Assembly: GCA_014695345.1 (NCBI GenBank)
Contig: JACJOC010000044.1
Span: forward strand, 62,001-126,000
Length of the DNA stretch: 64,000 nt
Direction of reading: 5' to 3'
From: Cyanobacteria bacterium FACHB-471
Lineage (GTDB): Bacteria; Cyanobacteriota; Cyanobacteriia; Elainellales; Elainellaceae
Positions 26,689 through 36,497 of this stretch are shown here, one piece after another. The notes beneath the pieces were generated by a model that saw nothing but the letters and a program-made list of their open reading frames with translations, did not search any database and had not been told where the DNA came from. Position 1 is the stretch's first letter; the number at the start of each line of letters is the position of its first letter. The translations under genes were made by a program, and so were the position numbers.

Positions 26689-28884
26689 TTACACTGACTG
26701 TCGCTCGCGCAAATAACGGGCGATCGCCTGATCCAGCTCAGGCAACAAGGTGCCCCGCTCGCTACCCAGAGCACTGTAAACCGGGCGAGGTGCGACCCAG
26801 CCAAGTGAGTGGGATGGGCGGGCTTCGATGCGGCTAACATCCATGCCTGCTAGCTTCGCGGTGAGTTGGGCTAGCTCTGCCCAGGCGATCGCTCCCGGAT
26901 TCGCTAGATGCCACAGACCACACTCACCATCAATTAACAGATCAAGAGTGGTGTTAACCAAATCAGGAACATAAGTGGGAGAAACAATCGCATCATTCGC
27001 AGCAACAAATGGATTTCCATCCGCAAGCGTCTGCAACAGGATCGTGAGGAAGTTATGACGATCCCAGGGCCCAAAAAAGGCACTAGTGCGAATCACCAGT
27101 GAACAAGGATGGGTCTGCAACACCCACTTTTCGGCAACAGCTTTGCTGTGTCCATACACGTTGAGCGGTGAAACTTGATGGCTTTCTAGATAAGGCTTTG
27201 TGTGAGTACCATCAAACACCAGATCAGAGGAGAAAGTCACCAACCCAACACTTCGTTCAACACAAGCCTGTGCTAGAATTGCGGCTCCATCAGCGTTAAT
27301 TTTCTGACATAGATGAGGTTCACGTTCGGCATCGTCAACTCGCACATATCCTGCTGTGTTGATCACAGCCCAGGGTCTTAATTCGTCTAGCGATCGCTCC
27401 ACTGATTGAATATCTGTAATGTTCATTTCCTGTCGAGTTAACAGTCGATAGGAAATGCCTCGGATATCACAGATTCGAGCAAATGCTTGTCCTAGTGTTC
27501 CGGTTGCACCCGTGATTACGAGTGGAGAGAGAGAGTCATGACGTGCTGGGGAAGTAGTGGATGATGAGAAATTACAGTTAACAGCGGGGTAGAACAAGCG
27601 TTCTGGGCGTTGCCACCATCCTGGTGTTTCGAGGATAGGGTGCTCGTAAGTTTTGCCTTGGGAGAAATGGCTCACCATTGTAGCCAAGGCAGTGGCACGA
27701 GGGGTAGGCGATCGCAAATCAAACACACCCGGTTCGTAGAAGTTATTGGCACGAGTGACTAAACTGTTCCAGTCATAGGCTCCTAATAACGACCAAGCCG
27801 TGATCGCCCGGATGTCTGCTCCTTCGCCGCGTAACTGTTGCGCTGCCTCCCAGGCTTGCTTGAGCCAGCGCAACTGCTCCTCACGGGTACAACATAGGTG
27901 AACTTCTGTCACCGCAACTGGGAGTTGATATCGTTCCCAAGTTTCTCGTAGCAGGCGATAATGTCCAGCGACTCCCTCTCCACAAACCCGCACAGCTTCT
28001 ACATCAGCGTATTCGTGCTGACCGTTACCACCGTGAAAGTGAGTTGGATATTTTTCCAACTGTTCATCGAGTAGGCGATCGCTCGTCAGGTAATAGTTGA
28101 TGCCAACAATATCTGGCGGGCAGGGATGCTCTAGGAACCATTCCAATTCAGCCGCCTCAATGTCAGCCTGACAAAAGTAATGCCAGAGTGGATGATCTGG
28201 ATTAATCCGACCGCAGAGCAAATCCAGGCTCAACCAACGGCGTTGGTTTTCCAGTTCTGCCTGGTATGCCAGCAGGGGTGTGCTAAACGTTTTGCCCATA
28301 TCCTCAGTTTGCACCAGTTGCGCATCAGGATTGACCTGACGGACGGCTTGCATGGAAAGAGCAACGCTGCGGCACTGAACCAGCAAAGCACGCAGAAAGG
28401 TGCGATCGTCGCGACCGTGCGGATACCAGTGTCCGTACAGTCCGCTAAATCGAGCAGTTGTGAGCGGTTCATTCACGGGTGTGTAGTGAGTCACCCAAGG
28501 ATAGCGATCGCTCACCGCATGGGCAAACTCCGCCAGCCGCTCTGGAAATGCTGGATCAATCAAACTGGTATCCCGTGGGCCACTGCCATGATGCACCAAT
28601 CCTACAATTGGACAAATCCCCAACTCCCGCAGCCGTTCCAACCGTTCATCGGTCCAAGTCCAATCTGCCTTTTCCAATCCGTTTGGAGCAACCCGTTCCC
28701 ACAGCACTGGATAGCGAATGGCACGAATGCCTAATGCAGCAAAGCGATCGAGGTCATTTAGCCTCGTCGCGTGACCATTGCGCTCCAACTGATCAAAATA
28801 CTCATCACCCACACGATTAACCGTACACTCCACTCCAGCCCACATCTCCAAAGGTGGAAGTGAGAGAGGTTCCAAGTTCATCAA
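26689..28884 (-). CDS. Fusion: family-1-like glycosidase + RmlD-type sugar-nucleotide reductase
   Basis: A 731-residue two-domain protein. Residues 1 to about 430 are a GH1-type barrel with the acid/base Glu in TPVNEPLTTARF and the nucleophile Glu in PVAVTEVHLCC. From about residue 450 an SDR domain of the dTDP-4-dehydrorhamnose reductase type begins (VITGATGTLGQAF), with the YxxxK in YGHSKAVAEKW and a Ser in FSSDLVFDG. One protein thus joins a glycoside-cleaving and a sugar-nucleotide-reducing module. The stop-to-start distance to the glycosyltransferase-mutase gene upstream is about 90 bases, with a hairpin between. Confidence 0.85.
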   Translation of the reverse strand: MMNLEPLSLPPLEMWAGVECTVNRVGDEYFDQLERNGHATRLNDLDRFAALGIRAIRYPVLWERVAPNGLEKADWTWTDERLERLRELGICPIVGLVHHGSGPRDTSLIDPAFPERLAEFAHAVSDRYPWVTHYTPVNEPLTTARFSGLYGHWYPHGRDDRTFLRALLVQCRSVALSMQAVRQVNPDAQLVQTEDMGKTFSTPLLAYQAELENQRRWLSLDLLCGRINPDHPLWHYFCQADIEAAELEWFLEHPCPPDIVGINYYLTSDRLLDEQLEKYPTHFHGGNGQHEYADVEAVRVCGEGVAGHYRLLRETWERYQLPVAVTEVHLCCTREEQLRWLKQAWEAAQQLRGEGADIRAITAWSLLGAYDWNSLVTRANNFYEPGVFDLRSPTPRATALATMVSHFSQGKTYEHPILETPGWWQRPERLFYPAVNCNFSSSTTSPARHDSLSPLVITGATGTLGQAFARICDIRGISYRLLTRQEMNITDIQSVERSLDELRPWAVINTAGYVRVDDAEREPHLCQKINADGAAILAQACVERSVGLVTFSSDLVFDGTHTKPYLESHQVSPLNVYGHSKAVAEKWVLQTHPCSLVIRTSAFFGPWDRHNFLTILLQTLADGNPFVAANDAIVSPTYVPDLVNTTLDLLIDGECGLWHLANPGAIAWAELAQLTAKLAGMDVSRIEARPSHSLGWVAPRPVYSALGSERGTLLPELDQAIARYLRERQSV

Positions 28885-28912
28885 CGATTCTCCTAGTTAA
28901 ATTTGATCTAGC

Positions 28913-28953
28913 AGATTCCTGGTTCCTAACTCTAGCTTAGGAACCAGGAATCT
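28913..28953 (-). terminator. Hairpin between the two fusion genes
   Basis: AGATTCCTGGTTCCTAA (28913-28929) and its complement (28937-28953) form a perfect 17-bp stem with a 7-base loop, 18 bases past the stop of the glycosyltransferase-mutase gene. It may end or reduce transcription into the GH1-RmlD gene. Confidence 0.6.
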
Positions 28954-28970
28954 CACGCTTTACCTACGCT

Positions 28971-31412
28971 CTAGCTAGTTGCTTCTAAGCGTTGTTTGCT
29001 AGCAATTTGCTTGTATACGTTGAGTGCTTGAGCTACACATTGATCCATGTTGTAGTACTTGTAGGTTGCCAGCCGTCCAACAAAGTACACCCCAGGAGTA
29101 GTATCTGCTAGCGCTTTGTAGTTCTTATACACTTCAGCGTTTTCGGGGCGCGGCACAGGATAGTAGGGATCACCCTCAGCACGGGGAAACTCGTAAACGA
29201 TACTGGTCTTAGAGTGTTCCTGTCCGGTCAAATACTTAAACTCCGTGACGCGAGTATAGAGATGCTCGTTAGGATAATTGATTACAGGAGCAGTTTGATG
29301 GACAGGTGTATTGTGAGTTTCGTGTTTAAATTCCAGCGATCGGTAGGGCAGCTTGCCATAACGATATTCAAAAAACTCATCAACTGGTCCCGTATACACC
29401 ATTTCACGACAGGGAATCGCTTTCTCAATCTCGCGGTAATCGGTGTTTAACATTACCTTGATATTCGGATGGTTTAACATGTTTTCAAACATACGAGTGA
29501 AACCATGTAGCGGCATCGCCTGGTATGTATCCGTGAAATAGCGATCGTCCCGATTAGTGCGTGTGGGAATGCGAGCAATTACAGATTTATCCAGTTCTGA
29601 CGGGTCAAGTCCCCACTGCTTCCGAGTGTAGCCCCGGAAAAACTTCTCATAGAGAACCCGTCCAACCTTGCTTACTACCACGTCTTCAGAAGAACGGATC
29701 TGCTCTTTGGGTTCCGCCAATGATTGTAGAAACTCTTCAACCTGGAATGAGTTGAGGTTTAACCCGTAGAGTTTGTTGATGGTATTCAAGTTGATTGGAA
29801 TAGGAACTAGCTGACCATCAACACTGGCAAGTACGCGGTGTTCATAAGAACGCCATTCTGTGAATTGAGAGAGGTACTCAAATACCTCACGAGAGTTGGT
29901 ATGAAAGATGTGAGGACCGTACTTGTGAACTAGAACGCCCGCATTGTCGTAGTGGTCATAAGCGTTGCCAGCAATATGGTTGCGACGATCGACTATCAGC
30001 ACTTTTTTGCCAGATTTTGCCAGTCGCTCTGCAATGACGCTACCCGAGAAACCTGCTCCCACGATCAGATAGTCAAATACAAAGTCTCTGGTTACAACCG
30101 CTGGGGTTTGTCCATATCCTGTTGCGTGAGTAGTCGTGAGATGGGTAGATGAATGAGTATCAGCGATCGCCTCTCCAATCAATTTTTGCATTGAAGACAG
30201 CGTCCGATCCCAGGAGATCTTCTCCAGGAAAGCATCTACTTGACTGAGCCAGCCCGATGTTGGAGTGTCTTCTCGCATCGCAGCTTCAGCCGCCGCAACA
30301 AAATCTGCAACGTTGTCAGCAATTCTCACCATACCCTGCTGTCCATAAGGACGAACTACATCTCGAATGGAGGTAGATACAACGGGTTTCCCAGCGGCCA
30401 AATATTCGGGAGTCTTGGTGGGGCTAATGAATCGAGTCGATTCATTACGAGCAAAGGGCAGCATTGCCAGATCCCACCGTGCCAGATAGGAGGGCAACTC
30501 TTTATAATCTTTGCTGCCCAGGTAGTGAATGTTTTCACCCTGCGGCAAATTGGCGGGATCAACCTTAGCAACGGGTCCAATCAGAACTAAATGCCAATCA
30601 GGACGGGCTGCAGCAATGCCTGCGATTAGCTCGATATCCATCCGCTCATCAATTACCCCATAAAAGCCGAGTCGAGGATGGGGAATGTTTGCTTGATCTG
30701 CCGGATCTTCGGTGAGTTTTCTAGATTGAGCGAAGTGAGGCACATCCACACTGCTGGGGAAAGCATACACATTTGGATGATGATCCCGCTTTGATTCGTA
30801 TAAGCTTTGCCCACCCGTAAATACCAGATCAGCACGACCAAACAGCTCAGCTTCCCGCTGTTTCATGATAGGAGAAGCACCCTTAAAAGCTGATAGTTCA
30901 TCCATGCAGTCATAAACTACTGCCAGTGGCTCAAGGTGACGAGTGAAGGCGATCGCCATTGGCGTGTAATACCAACAAATGTACTTTTGAATATTTCGCT
31001 CTGCTAACAAGTCATCAATCAAACTCCGTTGAACCGTGTTGATCGCCTCTTCACTCATCCCTTCAGGCAACTGTGGCACAACTACCCAAACACCAGCTTC
31101 AGGCTGGCTTACCTCTAGCTGTGCCTGAATAGAAGGGTGAAAAATAGGTTCTTCGATAAAAAAGATCCGCTGCGTTTGAGCACAACGGCTCAGCAATTGC
31201 TGCGGCCGCTGGTAAACAAAATTCCACCGTAAATGGGATAAGCAAACCAAATCAGGCGCTTGAACAGACGCAGTCACAGAAATACTTTTCTCAATTGTGG
31301 ATTGAGAGTGAGATGAATATAGGCTAGACGAAGGTGTACTCATTGCTAAAGATTTTTTAGAACTTTGAGATTGACCGTTGCGTTCATCAAACGTCTGTTT
31401 TTTTTGTGGCAT
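28971..31412 (-). CDS. Fusion: glycosyltransferase + UDP-galactopyranose mutase
   Basis: An 813-residue fusion. Residues about 50-420 form a GT-B glycosyltransferase-like module (LRWNFVYQRPQQLLSR near the start, GFYGVIDERMDIELI and PTKTPEYLAAGKPVVS near the donor site). From about residue 440 a complete flavin-dependent mutase starts at YLIVGAGFSGSVIAERLA, with the UGM motifs KYGPHIFHT, FFRGYTRKQWG and DQCVAQALNVYK. The mutase converts UDP-galactopyranose to UDP-galactofuranose, and the joined transferase could use it. A start at MSTPSSS, 23 codons in, is possible. The upstream galE product would supply substrate. Confidence 0.88.
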   Translation of the reverse strand: MPQKKQTFDERNGQSQSSKKSLAMSTPSSSLYSSHSQSTIEKSISVTASVQAPDLVCLSHLRWNFVYQRPQQLLSRCAQTQRIFFIEEPIFHPSIQAQLEVSQPEAGVWVVVPQLPEGMSEEAINTVQRSLIDDLLAERNIQKYICWYYTPMAIAFTRHLEPLAVVYDCMDELSAFKGASPIMKQREAELFGRADLVFTGGQSLYESKRDHHPNVYAFPSSVDVPHFAQSRKLTEDPADQANIPHPRLGFYGVIDERMDIELIAGIAAARPDWHLVLIGPVAKVDPANLPQGENIHYLGSKDYKELPSYLARWDLAMLPFARNESTRFISPTKTPEYLAAGKPVVSTSIRDVVRPYGQQGMVRIADNVADFVAAAEAAMREDTPTSGWLSQVDAFLEKISWDRTLSSMQKLIGEAIADTHSSTHLTTTHATGYGQTPAVVTRDFVFDYLIVGAGFSGSVIAERLAKSGKKVLIVDRRNHIAGNAYDHYDNAGVLVHKYGPHIFHTNSREVFEYLSQFTEWRSYEHRVLASVDGQLVPIPINLNTINKLYGLNLNSFQVEEFLQSLAEPKEQIRSSEDVVVSKVGRVLYEKFFRGYTRKQWGLDPSELDKSVIARIPTRTNRDDRYFTDTYQAMPLHGFTRMFENMLNHPNIKVMLNTDYREIEKAIPCREMVYTGPVDEFFEYRYGKLPYRSLEFKHETHNTPVHQTAPVINYPNEHLYTRVTEFKYLTGQEHSKTSIVYEFPRAEGDPYYPVPRPENAEVYKNYKALADTTPGVYFVGRLATYKYYNMDQCVAQALNVYKQIASKQRLEATS

Positions 31413-32184
31413 AGGGCTACCAATATTGCTGTTTTTAAGGTGAGGTTTGCTTTGGGACTAGCGACAGAAGAATCACGAGTCCCAAAATTGGCAACTGTTT
31501 ATTTGAATCAGGGTGATACGAGCGGCAAACATCAGCCAGTAAGGTGAAAAGAACCTAATTACTACTCGGCGATCTCTACCAAAAACTATGAGTCAGATAA
31601 AACCAGTTTCAATCGTCGAGTAAAGAATTCAGGCAATAGGCTGAGCTGATTCTTTAGCCATTAACTAAGAACAATATCTGCTGTCATCTGCTTTATCCTC
31701 TATCTCAGGAACAGCGTGATTTGCGTCTGAGGAGTTATGCCATGTTACGGAAGATGATGCTAACGGCTACAGTTTCTTGTTACAAACTACGATTTAGGAC
31801 TGATTTTCTTTAGAGCTTTGTATTTTGCAGCTTGTATAGAGTACGCTACAAAATGTGAACTATTGTGTGGAATCGGTATAATTTAGTTTTCAATAATAAA
31901 TAAAACTCCTCAAGAAATTGTGATCTCGAGGAGTTGGTTTGAGCACGAAAAATCCTCAACAGGCAACTGTTTCCCATCAGTCATCCTACGAGAAGTTTCA
32001 TTTGCTAGCTGCTAAGTTATAAATTTACTTTTGCCTTCCTATCCAATCTTCCACCCGGAGGAGGGGGATTAAATGAAGCAAGTTTGTGATTCTGAAAACA
32101 TTTGAGCTTGAGAATTATTTACAGGTTCACTCCAGGTAATATCCTTTCGGTTTGCTCTCGTGCAATTAATTTTGAGGAGGAACT
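31413..32184. other. Long intergenic region, no gene recognised
   Basis: These 770 bases are AT-rich. A weak hairpin (AACTCCTC 31904-31911 with GAGGAGTT 31928-31935) is the only clear structure. The start of the glycosyltransferase-mutase gene faces it, so it holds that promoter. No frame with family features was found on either strand, and a small RNA cannot be excluded. Confidence 0.4.
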
Positions 32185-32610
32185 TTACAATCTGTCCAAG
32201 CTTAGTGCAGGGCTAAGGGAAGAACCATCGGGCAGAATTGTTCGACTCAGAATTGCATCGTCTAAGTCTGCACCTTCTAGGTTTGCGCCTGCTAGGGATG
32301 CCCACTTCAGGTTAGCACCCACCATCCTTGCTTGGGACAAGTTTGTTCTAAGTAACAGTGCAGCAGACAAATCTGCACCTCTTAAATCTGCACCTTCTAA
32401 ATTAGCGTCTGTTAAATCTGCATTTGCTAGACATGCATTGCTTAAGTTTGCCTGCTGTAGATTAGCTCCGATGAGTCTAGCTCCTCTTAAGTCTGCTTGA
32501 GACAAGTTGATGTTGCTTAATTCTGCTCGATTTAACTTTGCATTGGCTAGTTTTAATCCGACAAAATCTCTTTCTCCTGCCCAATAACGCTGCAAGACAT
32601 TGGTGTCCAT
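32185..32610 (-). CDS. Pentapeptide-repeat protein
   Basis: A 141-residue protein made of A(D/N)Lxx repeats, about 18 consecutive units between residues 20 and 120 (LSQADLRGARLIGANL is typical). Such proteins fold as a right-handed quadrilateral helix; a biochemical role is known for only a few, such as gyrase mimics. A short non-repeat head (RYWAGERDF) and tail are present. It follows hflX by 20 bases on the same strand and may be expressed with it. Confidence 0.88.
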   Translation of the reverse strand: MDTNVLQRYWAGERDFVGLKLANAKLNRAELSNINLSQADLRGARLIGANLQQANLSNACLANADLTDANLEGADLRGADLSAALLLRTNLSQARMVGANLKWASLAGANLEGADLDDAILSRTILPDGSSLSPALSLDRL

Positions 32611-32630
32611 TATGTTTAAAGCCGTTTCAG

Positions 32631-34340
32631 TTATACGGGTATGGTTACGTGATCGATGAGTTGTAGTAGTCGCTGTCGGAGAGTGTCTAAGCCCAAACCT
32701 TTAGTGGCTGAAATAAACACTGATTGTGGATATTGTTGCTGGGCGATCGCCAACGTCTCACTATCCACCTGATCTAGTTTGTTAAACACTAGCAAGGTGG
32801 ACATTGGCAAATTTGGGTCAGGAAGAGTTGATAAATCTGCCAATACTGCTTCTACCGAATGGATATGACTTTCCCAGGCGGGATGAGACAAGTCAATCAC
32901 ATGCAAAAGTGCATCTGCCTCAGTTACTTCTTCAAGTGTGGCGCGAAATGCATCAATCAGTGCAGGTGGCAGTTCGTGGATAAAACCAACCGTATCAGTG
33001 AGCAGCAATGGACGCTGTTCTTGAGATAACGGCTCAGAAATCGTGAGTCGGCGAGTTGTGGGATCAAGGGTTGCGAATAGCTGATCGGCAACATAAACCT
33101 CAGCCTGGGTCAAAACATTAAGCAGGGTCGATTTGCCTGCATTAGTGTAGCCAACCAATGCAACGGTAGGAATATCCTGTTGTTGGCGCTGTTGGCGTTG
33201 GCGAGAACGATGTGCCTGGAGTTGGTTGACCTCATGCTGGAGATGACTAATTCGTTGTTGAATGGTGCGTCGCTCTACTTCCAAGCGGGTTTCTCCTGGT
33301 CCTCGCGTGCCGATGCCAGCACCCAAACGAGACATCTCTCGTCCGCGCCCCCGTAGGCGAGGCAGCAGATATTCCATTTGCGCTAATTCGACTTGCAATT
33401 TGCCTGCTTGAGATTGGGCGCGTTGAGCAAAGATATCCAGAATAACCTGAGTTCGATCTACAACTCGAATGCCAATCTGTTCCTCCAAGTTGCGGCTTTG
33501 GGAGGCGGAAATGTCTCGGTCAAATGCAATCAAGTTAGCGTTTAAGGTTTGAGCCTGAAGCGTAATTTCTTCAACCTTGCCTTGACCTACCACAGTCTGG
33601 GGATGAGGGCGCGATCGCTTTTGCCGCACTGTCCCCACGACTTCGCCTCCAGCCGTTTCTACGAGTCGAGTCAGTTCTGCTAAACCATCGTGAAACCGTT
33701 GTTCTGTTAGATCATCGGTCATCAGTCCGACCAGAAGGACGCGATCGTCATCAGACTCAATTTGCTGAAACTGCAATGCTGCAAAGCCAGATTCCTGAAA
33801 CTCCGTTTCCCACTCATCAACCCAATCAATTGAGTCCTGTTCCACCAAATCTTCTAGTTTAAAGGGGGGTGAAACAGCCCAAGGTGTTTTCAGGTCAGAT
33901 ACCAAATGGGCGAGATAGGCTTCTTTGATTGAGGCTGGATTATGGTTTCCCGGTCGCTTCCCATCTGTTTCATTCGGAATCAGGATGACTAGTGCATCTA
34001 AGCGTTGTCGTACCATTGCAAGTAGGCTTGCAGCATCAGGAGGGGTAGGCTGGACAGCCACACAGTGAATGCCACTCAAGCGTTCAGCACTTTGCCGAGG
34101 TAGCTCAGAAGCAGCAAGCTGAGTTTGGGCAGGAGTTCCTATCGCGATGCGGACAATTTGCCCACGACGATTGATGTAGCTGCATAAAGGATGGTGAGTT
34201 TCAAGGCTGAGAGCCGTTAACTGTTGGGCAAATTCAGAGGTTACAAAGCGATCGCCCGGCTGTCGCTGCTCATACAATTGCTGAAGCTGTTTGAGATGAC
34301 TCGATCTAATGCCTTGTGTATTCCCGTAAACTTTTTCCAT
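32631..34340 (-). CDS. hflX: Ribosome-associated GTPase HflX
   Basis: A GTPase of about 569 residues. The HflX-specific helix GRGREMSRLGAGIGTRGPGE precedes the G domain, whose P-loop is GYTNAGKST, G3 DTVGFI and G4 NKLD. The N-terminus is longer than the E. coli protein (about 180 extra residues), as is common in cyanobacteria. HflX splits stalled 70S ribosomes under stress. ATG 34340 is used; a GTG at 34361 adds seven residues and has no better ribosome site. Confidence 0.9.
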   Translation of the reverse strand: MEKVYGNTQGIRSSHLKQLQQLYEQRQPGDRFVTSEFAQQLTALSLETHHPLCSYINRRGQIVRIAIGTPAQTQLAASELPRQSAERLSGIHCVAVQPTPPDAASLLAMVRQRLDALVILIPNETDGKRPGNHNPASIKEAYLAHLVSDLKTPWAVSPPFKLEDLVEQDSIDWVDEWETEFQESGFAALQFQQIESDDDRVLLVGLMTDDLTEQRFHDGLAELTRLVETAGGEVVGTVRQKRSRPHPQTVVGQGKVEEITLQAQTLNANLIAFDRDISASQSRNLEEQIGIRVVDRTQVILDIFAQRAQSQAGKLQVELAQMEYLLPRLRGRGREMSRLGAGIGTRGPGETRLEVERRTIQQRISHLQHEVNQLQAHRSRQRQQRQQQDIPTVALVGYTNAGKSTLLNVLTQAEVYVADQLFATLDPTTRRLTISEPLSQEQRPLLLTDTVGFIHELPPALIDAFRATLEEVTEADALLHVIDLSHPAWESHIHSVEAVLADLSTLPDPNLPMSTLLVFNKLDQVDSETLAIAQQQYPQSVFISATKGLGLDTLRQRLLQLIDHVTIPV

Positions 34341-34523
34341 CGTTTTAATCTGTTTACTCACACAGGTTCTTTAAAGTGATATTAAGTCAGTGAAGTAGAT
34401 GCAACCAAGCATGCCCTAAAAACTGGAACCCTTTGAGGAGCGCGCCTCCAGCTTTTACAGTTGTCCACCTCATTCTTTAATCACAGCAATTAGATTTGAG
34501 GGCACGACAATTGCTGTTTTTAT

Positions 34524-34718
34524 CTACCTGAACGGTTTAAAGTGGCTGTTAAGCCAACCAAATCCTCTGCTAATGCAGACAGGGCAAACATTGCCGTAGA
34601 TGCTTCCTTTGTCATCACAGACCATGACCTGTGCGGCTTGCATTTCAAAGGAGCGATTGCAAATCTGGCAAACCTGCTGTTTTCCAACTGTGTTACTGCA
34701 CTCGACTTGAAGCTGCAT
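34524..34718 (-). CDS. Small zinc-ribbon-like protein
   Basis: A 64-residue protein with two CxxC pairs, CQIC at about residue 17 and CPVC at about residue 45, spaced as in zinc ribbons. The rest (GFGWLNSHF) is aromatic. Such proteins commonly bind zinc and may contact nucleic acid or proteins, but no function is known here. It lies upstream of hflX on the same strand with a 160-base gap. The start region SD is weak (AAGAGAAACTT). Confidence 0.65.
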   Translation of the reverse strand: MQLQVECSNTVGKQQVCQICNRSFEMQAAQVMVCDDKGSIYGNVCPVCISRGFGWLNSHFKPFR

Positions 34719-35515
34719 AAGTTTCTCTTAATATGTTTAATAATTAATGTGTTTGTTAGAAGCGAACTAGTGATGGTGAAGAAACGAGGTTAAACTTCAC
34801 CCCTAGAGTGTAGAGGGCGATCGCTCTAGCTAACGTCTGCCTCAAGCGCTAGGACTACTCTGTCTTCAGAGTTGAACTAAAGGTGAAGCCGAGGTGTGTT
34901 CAGAAATACAGTTCGTAGACATATGAGTGGAGGCGATCGCTCAAAGAAAGAATCAATATTCTAGATTGAACTTTGGCGAAAGGATAGCTTATTGAGTGAC
35001 AAAAGCTTAGCTTAAATCAACACTGTGCTTTGAAGAAAACTCCTGCCGTAGCGATAAGCATCGTCTTTAAACACAGAGCAGCAAATATATGCTCTATTAT
35101 CAATCAGCGTGAGTGCTCCTTCCTTATACGTTGTTTGAGTAACTGCCACGTTGCTCCAGCTTCTATTAGTAACAAAAGGATATGCACGAGCTCGATCGCC
35201 CACTATAGCCATTGCCACATCTATTCTGCTCCAGCTTGCCCTAGATTCATTAAGAAAGCTTATTAGCACTTAAGATTTTAGGTTAATCTGGTCTAATTTC
35301 TTCGGAATCCTCGCTGTATCAATATCAAGCTCTACTAGTGATATCAGTGAATGGTTGTTTGAGTATTAGAAAATTGAATCGACAGCGAAGGTCTATAACT
35401 ATTGGCTGAAATAGCTTCTAGAAAGTCTCAGCCTTGAGAAGATGAATTACTAGATCCCAATTGATATGCTCTAAATAGAAATAAGAGAAATTTATCTTTC
35501 AAGAGGATTTACTTT
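34719..35515. other. Long intergenic region with two doubtful frames
   Basis: About 800 bases between the zinc-ribbon start and the LEA-like gene. A minus-strand frame at 35012-35269 (85 codons, GTG start directly after an in-frame stop) contains two loosely similar segments (SWSRIDVA and SWSNVAVT), but has no ribosome site. A plus-strand frame over the same bases is no better. The 3' part holds the promoter for the LEA-like gene. I do not annotate a gene. Confidence 0.4.
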
Positions 35516-36475
35516 ATGACGAGTGCAAGCAATAACCAATATCCATCTGGAAATCCTGATAAAAACATTGTAAGTCAGGATACTAATTTTCCTTCTACCC
35601 AATCCGAGCAGACAGAGAAGGACAAAAAAAATCAAAGCGGTGGACATACTGTAGCTAAAGCAGTTGGCGCAACCGGAGGTAGTGTTGCAGGCGCGGTAGT
35701 TGGTAGAATGGTCGGTGGTAAAATGGGTGCAGCCGTTGGTGCTGTAGGTGGCGCGATCGCAGGTGCAGCTATTGGTGACCAAGCCGCTACAAATATGGAC
35801 CAGCAAGTAGAAAATGCGGTGGGATCAATTAAGGACGCAGCTGAAAGCGTTACCCATCGGGTTGAAGATGCTCTCGATAGTGTCAAAGAAAAGATTGATG
35901 AAACAGATGTTAAAGGGCTAGCTGAGTCTGCAAAGCAGAAGATCGAGGAAGCGGATGTTCGCGGTGTCAGCCAATCTATTCAAGGCAAAATTGACGAAGC
36001 AGATGTTCGCGGCGTAACCCAGTCTGTACAAAGCAAAATCAATGAAGCAGATGTTCGTGGTGTAACCCAGTCTGTACAAAGCAAAATTAATGAAGCAGAC
36101 GTCCGCGGCGTAACCCAGTCTGTACAGGGCAAAATCAATGAAGCAGATGTTCGCGGTGTCAGCCAATCTATTCAAGGCAAAATTGACGAAGCAGATGTTC
36201 GCGGCGTAACCCAGTCTGTACAAGGCAAAATCAATGAAGCAGACGTTCGCGGAGTCACCGATTCTGCTAAAAAAACAATCAATGATGATGTAAGGCCCGC
36301 GATTCAAAACACCATTAACCAAACCTCTCAAAAAGCTAAAGATGTTGCCGATAGTGCAACTTCGGCAGCAAAGAAGACCCTAGAGGAACCCTCCTCTGGA
36401 AATAGTGCGGAGCCAACGGGTTGGCAAGATCCTCTAATTGAGCAAAAGCTCCACGACAGGCGAGGAAAGGCTTAA
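35516..36475 (+). CDS. LEA-like repetitive protein with glycine-zipper segment
   Basis: A 319-residue hydrophilic protein. A disordered head is followed by a Gly/Ala-rich zipper segment (about residues 45-92, VAGAVVGRMVGGKMGAAVGA), then eight tandem 16-residue repeats at residues 129-256 with consensus EADVRGVTQSVQ(S/G)KIN, then a KA-rich tail. Helical amphipathic repeats without Cys or Trp are typical of group 3 LEA-type desiccation proteins, and the Gly zipper may associate with membrane. The ribosome site AGAGGA precedes the ATG by about 9 bases. A strong hairpin follows. The stress role is inferred. Confidence 0.75.
   Translation: MTSASNNQYPSGNPDKNIVSQDTNFPSTQSEQTEKDKKNQSGGHTVAKAVGATGGSVAGAVVGRMVGGKMGAAVGAVGGAIAGAAIGDQAATNMDQQVENAVGSIKDAAESVTHRVEDALDSVKEKIDETDVKGLAESAKQKIEEADVRGVSQSIQGKIDEADVRGVTQSVQSKINEADVRGVTQSVQSKINEADVRGVTQSVQGKINEADVRGVSQSIQGKIDEADVRGVTQSVQGKINEADVRGVTDSAKKTINDDVRPAIQNTINQTSQKAKDVADSATSAAKKTLEEPSSGNSAEPTGWQDPLIEQKLHDRRGKA
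35900..36283 (+). repeat. Eight tandem 48-bp coding repeats
   Basis: Eight 48-base units encode 16 residues each. The first (ETDVKGL) and last units diverge most, while the middle ones are nearly identical; the SQSIQGKID and TQSVQGKIN variants recur in the same order, which points to duplication of two-unit blocks. Confidence 0.85.
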
Positions 36476-36497
36476 TTGTTCTGATTCTTAGTGCATG

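Noticed and set aside
32102-32500. Plus-strand frame opposite the pentapeptide protein
   Set aside because: Its repeats are only the complement of the A(D/N)Lxx codons.
35012-35269. 85-codon minus-strand frame with two similar segments
   Set aside because: It has a GTG start just after a stop, no ribosome site, and a frame on the other strand that is equally long. The evidence is too weak.
35900-36283. Possible CRISPR array
   Set aside because: The units are directly adjacent 48-mers in one open frame without variable spacers.
35918-36331. Long minus-strand frame over the LEA-like gene
   Set aside because: It is the complement of the 48-bp coding repeats and shows only repeat-driven pattern. 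The plus-strand protein has the ribosome site and sensible composition.
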